Counted from the stretch's first letter, positions 15,924 to 24,262 are shown. The stretch is DNA of 58,186 bases from Magnetococcales bacterium (GCA_015231175.1 JADGBZ010000002.1:45517-103702); one strand, 5' to 3'. Notes: generated from the sequence alone by a model not told the origin. Numbers and translations are program-made.

Positions 15924-16877
15924 TCACTGTTGCAAACAGCGACCCACGTTTTCGGCAATAACCTGGGCGTCGCAGCCGTTTAATTGATAGAGGTACTCCC
16001 GGTTGCCAAATTTTGACATGTATTCATCCTGGAAGCCGAAGGAGAGCATTTTTTGCGACAGGCCATGCCGATGATGCACGGATCGAAGCAAAGCATCCAG
16101 ACCACCCTTGTCGGTGAACCCCTCTTCCATGGTGATGATGTGATGGCAACCGGCCAGGGCCTGGACCAGTTTTTCCTCGGCGACAGGTTTCAGCAGGAAG
16201 AGGTCGATGACGCCGACCTGACCCGGTGCAAAGCGGGCGGCGACCTCCAGGGCGATACGGGTCATGTGGCCCGTGGCGACGAGCATCACCTGTTGGCCCG
16301 GGCGCAAGGTACAAAATCCCTCTTTGGCTGGCAGCGGTCGTTCGGCGGAGTAGATAGCGGGAAAGGCCTTGCCATCCAGGCGGATATATTTGGGCTTGGG
16401 CACTTCCAGGGCATAATCCAGGAAGTCGGCGGCTCCGTACCAGTCGCAGGGGGAGAAGAGGTGAACGTTGGGCAGGGCGCGAAATGTGGTGAGATCTTCC
16501 AGACAGTGGTGGGTGGGACCGGAAACGTCATAGCTCACCCCGCCGCCCACGCCGATCAGGTTGACATTGAGCGGATGGTGCTGGGCCATCAAGGCCAGAT
16601 CGATGCGGATCTGCTCAAAGGCGCGCAAGAAAAACGGCGCAATGGCATAGGCAAAAACCTTGAACCCCTCCAGGGCAAGGCCCGTCGCCACGTTGACCAT
16701 GTTTTGCTCGGCAATGCCGACGTTGATGAACCGGTCGGCAAAGTCGGCGCGCACATGGTCCAGAATGGGGGCTCCCATGTCGGCGGAGAGAAAAAAAATA
16801 TCTTCATCGGTGCGCATGCGGTGATAGATGCGTTCGATCAGCGAATCCCGCATGGTTTTCCGAACGTCGGCGCTCAT
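15924..16877 (-). CDS. Transketolase-like C-terminal subunit (pair 1)
   Basis: 317 aa; the start overlaps the stop of the N-terminal subunit gene by 4 bases (ATGA). It contains the Pyr domain of transketolase (FFLSADMGAPIL, INVGIAEQNMVNVATGLALEG with the Glu that activates TPP) and a C-terminal domain (VGVIDLFLLKPVAEE). The subunit needs the partner encoded upstream to form a TPP enzyme transferring a two-carbon ketol unit. In glycan clusters such split enzymes probably act on nucleotide-sugar or sugar intermediates; the substrate here is unknown. Confidence 0.85.
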   Translation of the reverse strand: MSADVRKTMRDSLIERIYHRMRTDEDIFFLSADMGAPILDHVRADFADRFINVGIAEQNMVNVATGLALEGFKVFAYAIAPFFLRAFEQIRIDLALMAQHHPLNVNLIGVGGGVSYDVSGPTHHCLEDLTTFRALPNVHLFSPCDWYGAADFLDYALEVPKPKYIRLDGKAFPAIYSAERPLPAKEGFCTLRPGQQVMLVATGHMTRIALEVAARFAPGQVGVIDLFLLKPVAEEKLVQALAGCHHIITMEEGFTDKGGLDALLRSVHHRHGLSQKMLSFGFQDEYMSKFGNREYLYQLNGCDAQVIAENVGRCLQQ

Positions 16878-17692
16878 GGCAACTCCCCGAGGATGCGATC
16901 CACTTCCTCTTCCTTGAAGACTTTGACGTGACACAGGGGATCCCTCTCCAACTCCGGGACGCCCCGTCCTTTGACTGTATCCGCGACCAGGGCCTGGGGT
17001 TTGCCAGGGGGGTGTTGCACCATGTCGCGCAGACGCTCCTGGATGGCCCCCACATCGTGACCGGCGACTGTTTCGACATGCCAGCCAAACTGACGCAGTT
17101 TTTCAGGAAAGGGCGCCAGCCCAAGGATATCGACCTGGCGTCCCAGCATGGAGACCTTGTTGTCATCCAGGATCATGATCAGGTTATCCAGGCGATGGAA
17201 ACCGGCAAACATGACGGCTTCCCAGATGGCGCCGGAGTTCATTTCGCCATCGCCGGTGAGGACAAAGACCTTGCGGGTGGAGCGGCGTTTGCGCAACGCC
17301 AGGGCCATGCCGCAGCCGACCCCCAGCCCATGTCCCAGGGAGCCGTTGGTGGTTTCGATGCCGGGGACGATCGCCTCGGGGATGACACCCAGGATGGACT
17401 CCGGCTTGGCGATGCGTTCCAGCTCCTCGCGTGGAATGTACCCACGGTCGGCGAGAATGGGATAGAAGGAGATGCAACCATGCCCCTTGCTCAGGATGAG
17501 CCGGTCCCGATCCGCCCAATGGGGATGGGCCGGGTCGTGGCGTATCACCCCGCCGTAGTAGAGGGCGCAGAGGATTTCGACGCACGAGAGGGAGGAGGCC
17601 AAACGGGTGCCGGGGGCCAGTTTGTGCAGGCGCACCGTCTCGCGCCGGACCCAACGGGACTTCTCTTGCAAATATTCCAGGGAGTCGTTCAT
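16874..17692 (-). CDS. Transketolase-like N-terminal subunit (pair 1)
   Basis: 272 aa. TPP-binding PP domain: LSKGHGCISFYPILADRGY, GIETTNGSLGHGLGVG and the TPP motif GDGEMNSGAIWEA ending in DDN. Where normal enzymes and pair 2 of this window read LGGHPE, this one reads LGVIPE: the conserved substrate/TPP-site His is absent. It overlaps both neighbours by 4 bases, so stoichiometric translation with the C-terminal subunit and the radical SAM gene is likely. Confidence 0.87.
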   Translation of the reverse strand: MNDSLEYLQEKSRWVRRETVRLHKLAPGTRLASSLSCVEILCALYYGGVIRHDPAHPHWADRDRLILSKGHGCISFYPILADRGYIPREELERIAKPESILGVIPEAIVPGIETTNGSLGHGLGVGCGMALALRKRRSTRKVFVLTGDGEMNSGAIWEAVMFAGFHRLDNLIMILDDNKVSMLGRQVDILGLAPFPEKLRQFGWHVETVAGHDVGAIQERLRDMVQHPPGKPQALVADTVKGRGVPELERDPLCHVKVFKEEEVDRILGELP

Positions 17693-19173
17693 GTATGCTC
17701 CAGGAGTTGGCGTCGCAGGGGAATGGCCGTGACGCTGCGGAGATGGTCGAGGGTTTCCTGACCAAATCGGTCCCGCACCAGATCCAGATAGGGGGGATGG
17801 TTGAAGTAGGTCTGGAACGCCTTGTCACGAAAGGCCAGAATGTCGGCTGCCGACAGATGGTCATTGGCCAGGGGCCGGGTTTCGTAGGCGTGCTGCGAAT
17901 AGAAATGCCATTTTTCGGGCAGGGCGAGCCCCTTTTCCACGGCCATTTTGTAAAGGGCGGAGCCCGGATAGGCCATGGCCGAGTAGAGGTTGGCGAATTC
18001 GGTGTTCAATTCCAGGGCCAGATCCAGGGTGGCCTGCATGCGTTCGTGGGTGTCTTCCGGCAGGCCGAACATGTAATTGCCCATCACGTGGATGCCGGCG
18101 CTCTGGATGCGGCGGACGGTCTGGATGATCTCCTGGTCCTGGAGGGTTTTTTCGGCGCCGTCGCGGACATAGGCACTGGCGCTTTCAATCCCGAGGGCGA
18201 GCCAGCGAAAACCGGCCTGGCGCAGCAGCCCCAGGAGTTCGTCGTACACTGTATCCACGCGGGCATAAGCCCAAATGTTGAGGTCGAACCCCCGTTCGAT
18301 CAGTTTTTCGCAAATGGTCCGGACATGCCGTTTGTTGAGGACAAACATTTCGTCCACAATTTTGATGTTTTTGACGCCATGGTGCTCCACCAGGAAGGCG
18401 ATTTCGCGGACCACGGTTTCCGGACTCCACATCCGGTAGGAGGGCTTGCCGAAGGGGGCGTTGATGCAGCAAAAATTGCAATGGAACGGGCACCCCAGCG
18501 AGGTGAACAGGGATGCGTAGGGGGAGCGGTTATGGATGTCGCCGAAGCAGTGCCAGTTGTGGGCGCGATAGCGCTCCATGGGGAGCAGATCCCAGGCGAC
18601 GCCGGGCATCTCCGTGTCCAGATCCTGGATCAAGGGGGCATGAAAGCGGGGCGGAACGATCTTGTTTTCCGAACGCCACCAAAGGTCCGGGATGGCGGAA
18701 AAATCATGGGCCCCGGCCTGCAAGGCGCGCAGCGTATCGCGTATGGTGATAGGCCCTTCGCCACCACAGACAAAATCCACGTTCTCTTCGCGCATGGTTT
18801 GTTCCGGCAAGGCGGCGGGATGGGTGCCGGTCATCAGCACGCGGGCGTGGGGGGCGGCTTCCTTGATCAAACGGGCGATGGTGCCTGCCGAGGTCATGTT
18901 TTGCGTGGAGGCCGAAGGTTGGTAGCCGTAAACCGGCAGGACGATCAGGGTGGCGTGAAAATCTTCGACGGCAACCTGGGCCGCTGTGGCAGCGGGAACC
19001 ATCATGGCCGGGGTGTCGTAGATTGCCACCCGAAAGCCCAGACGTCGCAGATAGTTGGCAAACAAACCGGCAAACACCGGAGGCTCGATGGCGCTGATCT
19101 GGTCGCCCAGGCCCTGGTAGATTTGTTTCCGGTCCCCGGGATTGATCAACAGGACATCAACTTGCTCTGACAT
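17689..19173 (-). CDS. B12-binding radical SAM protein (surface-sugar cluster)
   Basis: 494 aa. An N-terminal cobalamin-binding domain (VDVLLINPGDRKQIYQGLGD, then LIVLPVYGYQPSAS and VLMTGTHPAALPEQ) is followed by a radical SAM barrel with the cluster motif CPFHCNFC near residue 235 and GIESASAYVRDGAEKTL in the AdoMet region. Enzymes of this class do difficult C-methylations or rearrangements. It is the first gene of the seven-gene minus-strand operon and overlaps the transketolase gene by 4 bases. The substrate is unknown; a sugar or lipid intermediate is inferred from context. Confidence 0.88.
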   Translation of the reverse strand: MSEQVDVLLINPGDRKQIYQGLGDQISAIEPPVFAGLFANYLRRLGFRVAIYDTPAMMVPAATAAQVAVEDFHATLIVLPVYGYQPSASTQNMTSAGTIARLIKEAAPHARVLMTGTHPAALPEQTMREENVDFVCGGEGPITIRDTLRALQAGAHDFSAIPDLWWRSENKIVPPRFHAPLIQDLDTEMPGVAWDLLPMERYRAHNWHCFGDIHNRSPYASLFTSLGCPFHCNFCCINAPFGKPSYRMWSPETVVREIAFLVEHHGVKNIKIVDEMFVLNKRHVRTICEKLIERGFDLNIWAYARVDTVYDELLGLLRQAGFRWLALGIESASAYVRDGAEKTLQDQEIIQTVRRIQSAGIHVMGNYMFGLPEDTHERMQATLDLALELNTEFANLYSAMAYPGSALYKMAVEKGLALPEKWHFYSQHAYETRPLANDHLSAADILAFRDKAFQTYFNHPPYLDLVRDRFGQETLDHLRSVTAIPLRRQLLEHT

Positions 19174-19365
19174 GATCCGTTCTTTGGTCCGTCTTGGGGT
19201 GAGGCGCAACTGGAACGACACTCCGAACCGAGCACTCTAAATGTTTGGGTTCATAAAGACAATCGCCATTTTTTGTCAGGTTGCAACTGGTGGATTTATT
19301 TGGTCTCTTTTTTGTTCCAAACTTTGGCGTCAGGCTGACGGGGGTACGGCAAGCGGTTGCGCCTC

Positions 19366-19393
19366 TTGACAAAAACCAGAAAAAAAGGAGAAT
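19366..19393 (+). promoter_or_regulatory. Candidate promoter of the glycosyltransferase operon
   Basis: A perfect TTGACA (19366-19371) is followed after 16 bases by GAGAAT (19388-19393, 4 of 6 to TATAAT). It lies in the 286-base divergent intergenic region, about 65 bases upstream of the glycosyltransferase ATG. Confidence 0.35.
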
Positions 19394-19459
19394 CAGCTAC
19401 CGGTTTGTTGTCGTGTCGCAACCGATGCGGAGCCATCCCAGGAACAGGATATTTTCTTC

Positions 19460-20470
19460 ATGGAATCAGTCCAAAACACAGATGCTTCTCCGGAAAAGCT
19501 TCCCTTGCTCTCCGTTGTTTTTTCGTTGCGCAACGAAGAAGATGTCTTGCACGAGCTTTTTTCCAGGCTCTACAAGACATTGGATCAGCTTAAGTTGCGC
19601 TATGAGCTGGTTTTTGTCAACGACGACTCCACGGACCGCACCCTGGAGATTCTGAAGGAGCATGCGGCAAAGGATCCACGGGTCAAAATCATCAACACCT
19701 CGCGGCGTTTTGGCGTGATTCGTTGCTTTTTGGCGGGCTTTCGTTATGCCCGGGGCGATGCGCTGGTCTACATGGATGCGGATCTACAGGATCCTCCGGA
19801 ATTGATCGCCACCCTGGTCGAAAAGTGGCGCGAGGGGGCCGATGTGGTCCACACGACACGCACCAAACGCCTCGGCGAAAGCCCCATGAAGATGTGGCTG
19901 ACGCGCCAAGCCTACCGCATCATCAACTTCGTGGCCGACATCAAAATACCCATCGATACCGGGAATTTCAAGCTCCTGACCCGGCGGGTTGTGGAGCAGA
20001 TCCTCTCCATAGGGGAACAGGAGCCGTTTTTGCGGGGCCTGGTGGTTTGGGTCGGTTTCAAACAGGTCTACGTTCCATATGAGCGGCAGCCCCGCTACTC
20101 TGGAGAGACCCATTATCCCCTTTTTGGCAGCATCAATCCGACCCGCTCTTTTGTCACGGGCGTGATCTCCTTTTCCTCGGCGCCGCTCTATTTTGCCCTG
20201 GTCATGGGGTTGATGGTCTCCGCGGGTTCTTTCTTCTATTTGGTCTTTGTGGTCGTGACGCGATTGTTGTACGGTTGGCACCAGCCTGGTTGGCCGGCCA
20301 TGATGGTAACCATGCTGTTTTTGGGTGGGACGATTTTGTTCACGATTGGCGTGTTAGGCCTGTATGTCGGTAAGATATACAACCACATCAAGGGCCGGCC
20401 ACTTGTGGTCATCGAGAGCACCGTTGGCGTGGAGGATGGTTTCCGCATTGAACCACGCCCCGGGCCGTGA
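19460..20470 (+). CDS. Polyprenyl-phosphate glycosyltransferase (GT2, GtrB/DPM1 type)
   Basis: 336 aa. GT2 fold at the N-terminus: LLSVVFSLRNEEDVLHELF, VFVNDDSTDRTLEIL, then the DxD in YMDADLQDPPE. After the catalytic domain (about 1-235) come two membrane helices (about 238-260 and 275-300). This is the GtrB/DPM1/ArnC architecture, moving a sugar from an NDP-donor to undecaprenyl phosphate at the inner membrane. Its stop overlaps the Nudix gene by 4 bases (GTGA). It probably serves the surface glycan encoded around it. Confidence 0.88.
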   Translation: MESVQNTDASPEKLPLLSVVFSLRNEEDVLHELFSRLYKTLDQLKLRYELVFVNDDSTDRTLEILKEHAAKDPRVKIINTSRRFGVIRCFLAGFRYARGDALVYMDADLQDPPELIATLVEKWREGADVVHTTRTKRLGESPMKMWLTRQAYRIINFVADIKIPIDTGNFKLLTRRVVEQILSIGEQEPFLRGLVVWVGFKQVYVPYERQPRYSGETHYPLFGSINPTRSFVTGVISFSSAPLYFALVMGLMVSAGSFFYLVFVVVTRLLYGWHQPGWPAMMVTMLFLGGTILFTIGVLGLYVGKIYNHIKGRPLVVIESTVGVEDGFRIEPRPGP

Positions 20471-21120
20471 GGGGTGGCTTCCCGGTCGGTTGCACGGGGG
20501 TGGAAGTGGAAGATGCTCCGGGAGTGACGCTTCTGGCCCGGCAGGGGGTGTATGAAAACAGCCGGTTCCATGTACATGCCGATCGGATTCGCGACGGTTT
20601 GGGGCGGGAGGTGGCTGATTTTTTGGTGGTAGCGCCCAAGGCCAGGGGGCGGGAGGGCGTCTCGGGTTGTGTGGTCTTGCCCGTGGTGGCGGGTCGTTTT
20701 GTCCTGTTGCGCATCTTCCGGCACCCCGTCTCCCGTTGGATCTGGGAGGCCCCGGGTGGCTTTTGCGACCCGGGGGAGAGCTCCCTGGAAACGGCCCGGC
20801 GCGAGTTGCAGGAAGAGACCGGCCTGGTTTGCCCCCCCGGGCGCATATGGGATCTGGGTTGTTTCAATCCGGCTCCAGGATTGCTGAATGCCCGGGTAGC
20901 CCTGGCTGTGGCCATGGATTGTTTGCCGGGATCAGGTCAGGTAGAAGGAGAACTTGGCCTTTTGCCGGGTTGGCGGGAGTTTACCCCTGCCGAGGTTTTT
21001 TCCCTTGAGGCGCGTGGGGAACTCCAGGATGCCGCCACCTTGTTGGCGTTTTACCGTTGCATGGTGCGTTTTCCCGAGCAGTTTGGCTCATTCACGTCGC
21101 CAGATGTGTGTGGAGAATAA
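20467..21120 (+). CDS. Nudix hydrolase
   Basis: 217 aa starting with GTG inside the stop of the glycosyltransferase gene. A complete Nudix box is seen at about residues 98-120, with the G-x5-E-x7-REL-x-EE-x-G spacing (GGFCDPGESS, then RRELQEETGLV). Such enzymes cleave nucleoside diphosphates linked to another group, for example NDP-sugars or ADP-ribose. The position between a glycosyltransferase and a heptose kinase points to an NDP-sugar or a housekeeping role in the same pathway, but the substrate is not readable. Confidence 0.88.
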   Translation: MRGGFPVGCTGVEVEDAPGVTLLARQGVYENSRFHVHADRIRDGLGREVADFLVVAPKARGREGVSGCVVLPVVAGRFVLLRIFRHPVSRWIWEAPGGFCDPGESSLETARRELQEETGLVCPPGRIWDLGCFNPAPGLLNARVALAVAMDCLPGSGQVEGELGLLPGWREFTPAEVFSLEARGELQDAATLLAFYRCMVRFPEQFGSFTSPDVCGE

Positions 21121-21123
21121 GAG

Positions 21124-22125
21124 ATGATCATCAGCCGCACCCCTTTTCGGATCTCCTTTTTTGGTGGTGGCACCGACTATCCCGCCTGGTTTCGCGAGCA
21201 TGGGGGCAAGGTGCTGGCGACGGCCATCAATAAATATTGTTACATCAGCGTGCGCCCTTTGCCGCCGTTTTTTGAACACAAATCCCGGGTTGTCTACTCC
21301 CTGGTCGAGATGGTCCAATCCCATGATGAGATCAAACACCCCGCCATTCGGGGGATCCTCACCGATTGGGGGATCGAACAGGGCCTGGAGATCCACCATG
21401 ATGGAGACCTGCCGGCCCGGGCCGGTTTGGGCTCCAGCTCCTCGTTCACGGTTGGTTTGTTGCACGCCTTGCATGCCTTGCAGGGACGTATGGTGACCAA
21501 GAATGAACTGGCCCGTGAGGCGATCCGCATTGAACAGGACGTGTTGCAGGAGCATGTCGGTTGTCAGGATCAGATCATGGTGGCCTGGGGTGGTTTCAAC
21601 GCCGTCGAGTTCAAACAGGACGGCACCCATGAGGTCGTCCCCATCATCCTGGCCCCGGAGCGTCGCGTGGAGTTGGAAAGTTCTCTGATGCTGTTCTTTA
21701 CCGGCAAGACGCGCTTCGCCACGGATGTGGCGGCCAAACAGATCAAAAATATTCCGAAAAAAATCAATGAGCTTACCCAGATGCAGGGCATGGTGGACGA
21801 GGCGATCGACATTCTGCGCGACATCCGCCGGCCCATCGACGACTTTGGCAAGTTGTTGCATGAAAGCTGGCAGAGAAAACGTTCCCTCTCCGATGCCGTG
21901 ACCACACCCCTTGTTGATGAAATCTACTCCGAGGCCATGGCGGCGGGAGCCAGCGGGGGAAAGTTGCTGGGGGCTGGAGGCGGGGGGTTCATGGTGTTTG
22001 TGGTGCGGCCCGCTTTGCGGCAGCGCCTGCGCGAACGGCTCAAAAATCTGCTGCACGTCGATTTTTCCTTCAACAACGATGGCAGCAAAATTATTGTCTT
22101 CAATCCGGAAGATGCCGTTTCCTGA
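21124..22125 (+). CDS. hddA: GHMP sugar kinase, HddA-like heptose kinase
   Basis: 333 aa; starts 3 bases after the Nudix stop. GHMP kinase motifs: RTPFRISFFGGGTDYPAWF (motif 1), LPARAGLGSSSSFTVGLLHA (ATP-binding motif 2) and GGKLLGAGGGGFMVFVV (motif 3). The sequence closely follows D-glycero-alpha-D-manno-heptose 7-phosphate kinases (HddA), which phosphorylate O1 before nucleotidyl transfer by HddC. The HddC-like enzyme at 11261 would complete this, but GmhA and GmhB are not in the window. The kinase class is sure; the heptose substrate is inferred from similarity. Confidence 0.85.
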   Translation: MIISRTPFRISFFGGGTDYPAWFREHGGKVLATAINKYCYISVRPLPPFFEHKSRVVYSLVEMVQSHDEIKHPAIRGILTDWGIEQGLEIHHDGDLPARAGLGSSSSFTVGLLHALHALQGRMVTKNELAREAIRIEQDVLQEHVGCQDQIMVAWGGFNAVEFKQDGTHEVVPIILAPERRVELESSLMLFFTGKTRFATDVAAKQIKNIPKKINELTQMQGMVDEAIDILRDIRRPIDDFGKLLHESWQRKRSLSDAVTTPLVDEIYSEAMAAGASGGKLLGAGGGGFMVFVVRPALRQRLRERLKNLLHVDFSFNNDGSKIIVFNPEDAVS

Positions 22126-22191
22126 CGCCACGCAAGACAACCAGGTGCGCCGGATTGCGCTGGAGCGAATCCGGCTGTCTGGATTTCGTTA

Positions 22192-22605
22192 TCACTCGAA
22201 CGATATGACCAGTTTCTTCCCAAAGATGGCAGCCGCTTTTTCAAGTTGCTTCAAAGATGGGCAGTGATGCGGATCCTCCAGCCGTTTGGCTGCCGGCCAG
22301 GAAGTTCCCATGGTTCGGGCAACGTCGGCCATGGATCGACCTTTTCTGGCCTGACGGATGAGCATGGCGGCCTGTGTCTTGGCATCCGGGGCCACGAGAT
22401 ACGCGCCGACTGCCTTGGGGGTGGGTTGGGGAATGTCCATTCCTTCATCCATTCGCCCGTTCAGGGTCATCGACAGCACCTTGGAAGCGTTGGATAAGAC
22501 ATCCTCCAAGGTATCTCCCTCGGTGAAGGCCTCTTCCAAATCAACGAATTGCGCGAGGAATCCCCCGTCCTCGGGTGTCAAAATGGCGGGATAACGGATA
22601 TCCAT
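22192..22605 (-). CDS. hicB: HicB-type antitoxin with C-terminal DNA-binding domain
   Basis: 137 aa; AAGGA 8 bases before the ATG. N-terminal partial RNase-H-like HicB domain (YPAILTPEDGGFLAQFVDLE, then GDTLEDVLSNASKVL), linker, and a C-terminal helix-turn-helix (MLIRQARKGRSMADVART, then WPAAKRLEDP). HicB antitoxins bind the HicA RNase toxin and repress their own promoter. The gene lies 10 bases downstream of hicA, but that hicA copy is frameshifted, so hicB may now be an orphan repressor. Confidence 0.85.
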   Translation of the reverse strand: MDIRYPAILTPEDGGFLAQFVDLEEAFTEGDTLEDVLSNASKVLSMTLNGRMDEGMDIPQPTPKAVGAYLVAPDAKTQAAMLIRQARKGRSMADVARTMGTSWPAAKRLEDPHHCPSLKQLEKAAAIFGKKLVISFE

Positions 22606-22615
22606 GTTGCGATCC

Positions 22616-22800
22616 TTATTTCAGCTTGATGCCCGTTTGGCGTTCGATTGATGCAAGCGTCCCTGGTTTTACATCCTTGGATCCGTGGAGTGGAACGGAA
22701 GTGCGCCCGGAACCTTTACCTAACGGACATGACTGCCTTCCTGGCGTAAAACGAGCCACCCTCCCGCTTGCAACCGTTTGATGATCTCGTGTCCGTTCAT
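22616..22800 (-). pseudogene. hicA: hicA mRNA interferase, frameshifted
   Basis: The ATG at 22800 opens MNGHEIIKRLQAGGWLVLRQ..., an intact HicA N-terminus including the conserved GSH with the catalytic His. After HVR comes a TAG stop. In the next frame the C-terminus continues without a gap as GKGSGRTSVPLHGSKDVKPG, ending GTLASIERQTGIKLK and a stop at 22616. One missing base between the two parts (an expected Leu codon) explains this. The toxin is therefore broken unless the base is a sequencing error. Confidence 0.85.
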
Positions 22801-22807
22801 GCCTGTA

Positions 22808-22836
22808 ACAATATATCAATTTTGATCTATAGACAA
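22808..22836 (-). promoter_or_regulatory. hicAB promoter with inverted repeat
   Basis: Minus strand: -35 TTGTCT (22836-22831), a 17-base spacer, -10 TATTGT (22813-22808), 7 bases before the hicA ATG. The spacer holds an imperfect palindrome ATCAAAATTGAT (22826-22815), a plausible HicB operator. Confidence 0.55.
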
Positions 22837-22932
22837 GGAAAATTGGCCAAGGATGCCATGCAAAGAATGACCATGGCCATCCTTGGCAGGGCGAGATTGC
22901 GCAGAGGTGAGGAGTTTTGGCTGGGGTGTCCG

Positions 22933-23598
22933 CTAGGAGGGGGTCATCGTCCAAGCCGCCACCGCTTCCGTCAGGGCATCTCTTCCATCGGGTTTGAACC
23001 AACCGCTGATCAGGGCGGCTCCCCAGGCGCCTGTTTGGGCCACTTCCTGGAGGCCTTTCAGGTCGATACCGCCGATGGCCACCAGGGGGAGGGCGGTGTG
23101 GCGGCATGCCGTGGCCAGGGCTGCGATGCCTCGGGCTGTCAGGGCATCGGCTTTGGTGTGGGTGGCGAAGATGGGGCCGAAGCCAATGTAGTCTGCCCCA
23201 CTTTGTTGGGCGGCGGCGACCTCATCCAGGGTGTGGGTGGAGAGTCCGATGATCCGCTCCCGGCCCAGAAGGCGTCGGCAGACAGCCACAGGCAGGTCAT
23301 CCTGGCCGACATGCACGCCGTCGGCCTCCAGTGCCAGGGCCAGATCCACCCGGTCGTTGATGATGATGGCCGTTGTGGGAGCCGCGCTTCGCAAGGCGGA
23401 GACCCAACGGGTCATGAAGTGGTATTGCTCAAGACCACTCCCCTTGCAACGCAACTGCACCAAGGATATGGAAGAGGCGCCCAACTTCCGGGCCAAACGT
23501 TCCGGCCCGTCTCCCTGCAACCAGGATGGGGCATGTCGCGCCAACCAGGCAAAGTCCAGAATGGGGTAGAGGCCACCCTGAGAGGGGTGCAGGGTCAT
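22933..23598 (-). CDS. thiE: Thiamine-phosphate synthase
   Basis: 221 aa. Joins 4-methyl-5-(2-phosphonooxyethyl)thiazole and HMP pyrophosphate to thiamine phosphate. TIM-barrel landmarks: SLVQLRCKG (pyrophosphate-binding Arg/Lys), IIINDRVDLALALEADGVHV with GQDDLPV, IGLSTHTLDEV, ADYIGFGPIFATHTK and VAIGGI. It overlaps the PilZ gene by 4 bases (ATGA), an unusual partner. Thiamine is the cofactor of the two split transketolases nearby, a coincidence worth noting but not proof of linkage. No TPP riboswitch was seen upstream. Confidence 0.93.
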   Translation of the reverse strand: MTLHPSQGGLYPILDFAWLARHAPSWLQGDGPERLARKLGASSISLVQLRCKGSGLEQYHFMTRWVSALRSAAPTTAIIINDRVDLALALEADGVHVGQDDLPVAVCRRLLGRERIIGLSTHTLDEVAAAQQSGADYIGFGPIFATHTKADALTARGIAALATACRHTALPLVAIGGIDLKGLQEVAQTGAWGAALISGWFKPDGRDALTEAVAAWTMTPS

Positions 23599-23966
23599 AG
23601 GTGGGAAAACAGTTCTTGATCGATTTTGTCGGCATCGCCCAGGTTGAATGCGACCAGGCGGCGCAGGTGACTGAAACTCTCCACGTCCATCTCCTCAAAC
23701 CGGATGGCGGCGCCGCGTTGGGGGTGGCTCCATAACACCTTGCCCCGAATGCGCAACGCATCCTCTCCCAGGGGGAGGATGCCTAGAACCGTCTCTCCAG
23801 AGGCGGGGAGACTCTCGCACCAAAACAGCATCCCCTTGAGGCTGATGTCGTTGAAGGCGCCGGGGTACGTTTTGCCGTTGGCGCCGGTCAAGACCAACTC
23901 ATGCTGGAAATGGACCCGCGAATAGCCGCGGCGCTCTGCATCAGACGGTGCGGTTCCCTGGTTCAT
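23595..23966 (-). CDS. PilZ-domain protein (c-di-GMP binding)
   Basis: 123 aa; AGGAG about 10 bases before the ATG. A single PilZ domain: RRGYSR (the RxxxR c-di-GMP motif, about residues 13-17) and NDISLKGMLFW (the D/NxSxxG motif, about 39-44), then a barrel with LGILPLGEDALRIRGKVLW. Both ligand motifs are intact, so c-di-GMP binding is expected. It is upstream of and coupled to thiE. Its output target is unknown. Confidence 0.87.
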   Translation of the reverse strand: MNQGTAPSDAERRGYSRVHFQHELVLTGANGKTYPGAFNDISLKGMLFWCESLPASGETVLGILPLGEDALRIRGKVLWSHPQRGAAIRFEEMDVESFSHLRRLVAFNLGDADKIDQELFSHL

Positions 23967-23982
23967 GGAGACATGCTCCTAT

Positions 23983-24148
23983 TCAATCTTCGTAACCATT
24001 CAGCATCCGGCAAGGAACCGGGACTCAGGGGGCCGACTCCCCGACAGGGCCTCAGACAGCGTTCTGGTGGGGTTCGGGGCGAGGCCCTGACAAAGGCTTT
24101 CATGTCCAGATTTTTCTTGAAATGGTGCCGAATCGTTACCAATCTTTC
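23983..24148 (-). mobile_element. MITE-like repeat, copy 4, with near-perfect target duplication
   Basis: The element 23992-24139 (148 bp) begins GTAACCATTCAGCATCC and ends GGTGCCGAATCGTTAC, so the ends are inverted copies of each other. Flanks are CAATCTTC (left) and CAATCTTTC (right), equal except for one T. The interior has the usual core, ending in GACAAAGGCTTTCATGTCC. It lies directly upstream of the PilZ gene. Confidence 0.75.
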
Positions 24149-24262
24149 ATGTCAAAGCGTGTCCAGAAAGGGCATTGTACAGCTGTATGACATGGTTTGT
24201 TACAATCATGTGAAGTCTCTGTCATATCCGGGCAGTTGGTCAAGGGATGAAAGCCAAGCAGA

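Noticed and set aside
17695-19170. 491-codon plus-strand frame
   Set aside because: Antisense of the B12 radical SAM gene at 17689; no domain, and the opposite strand has clear motifs.
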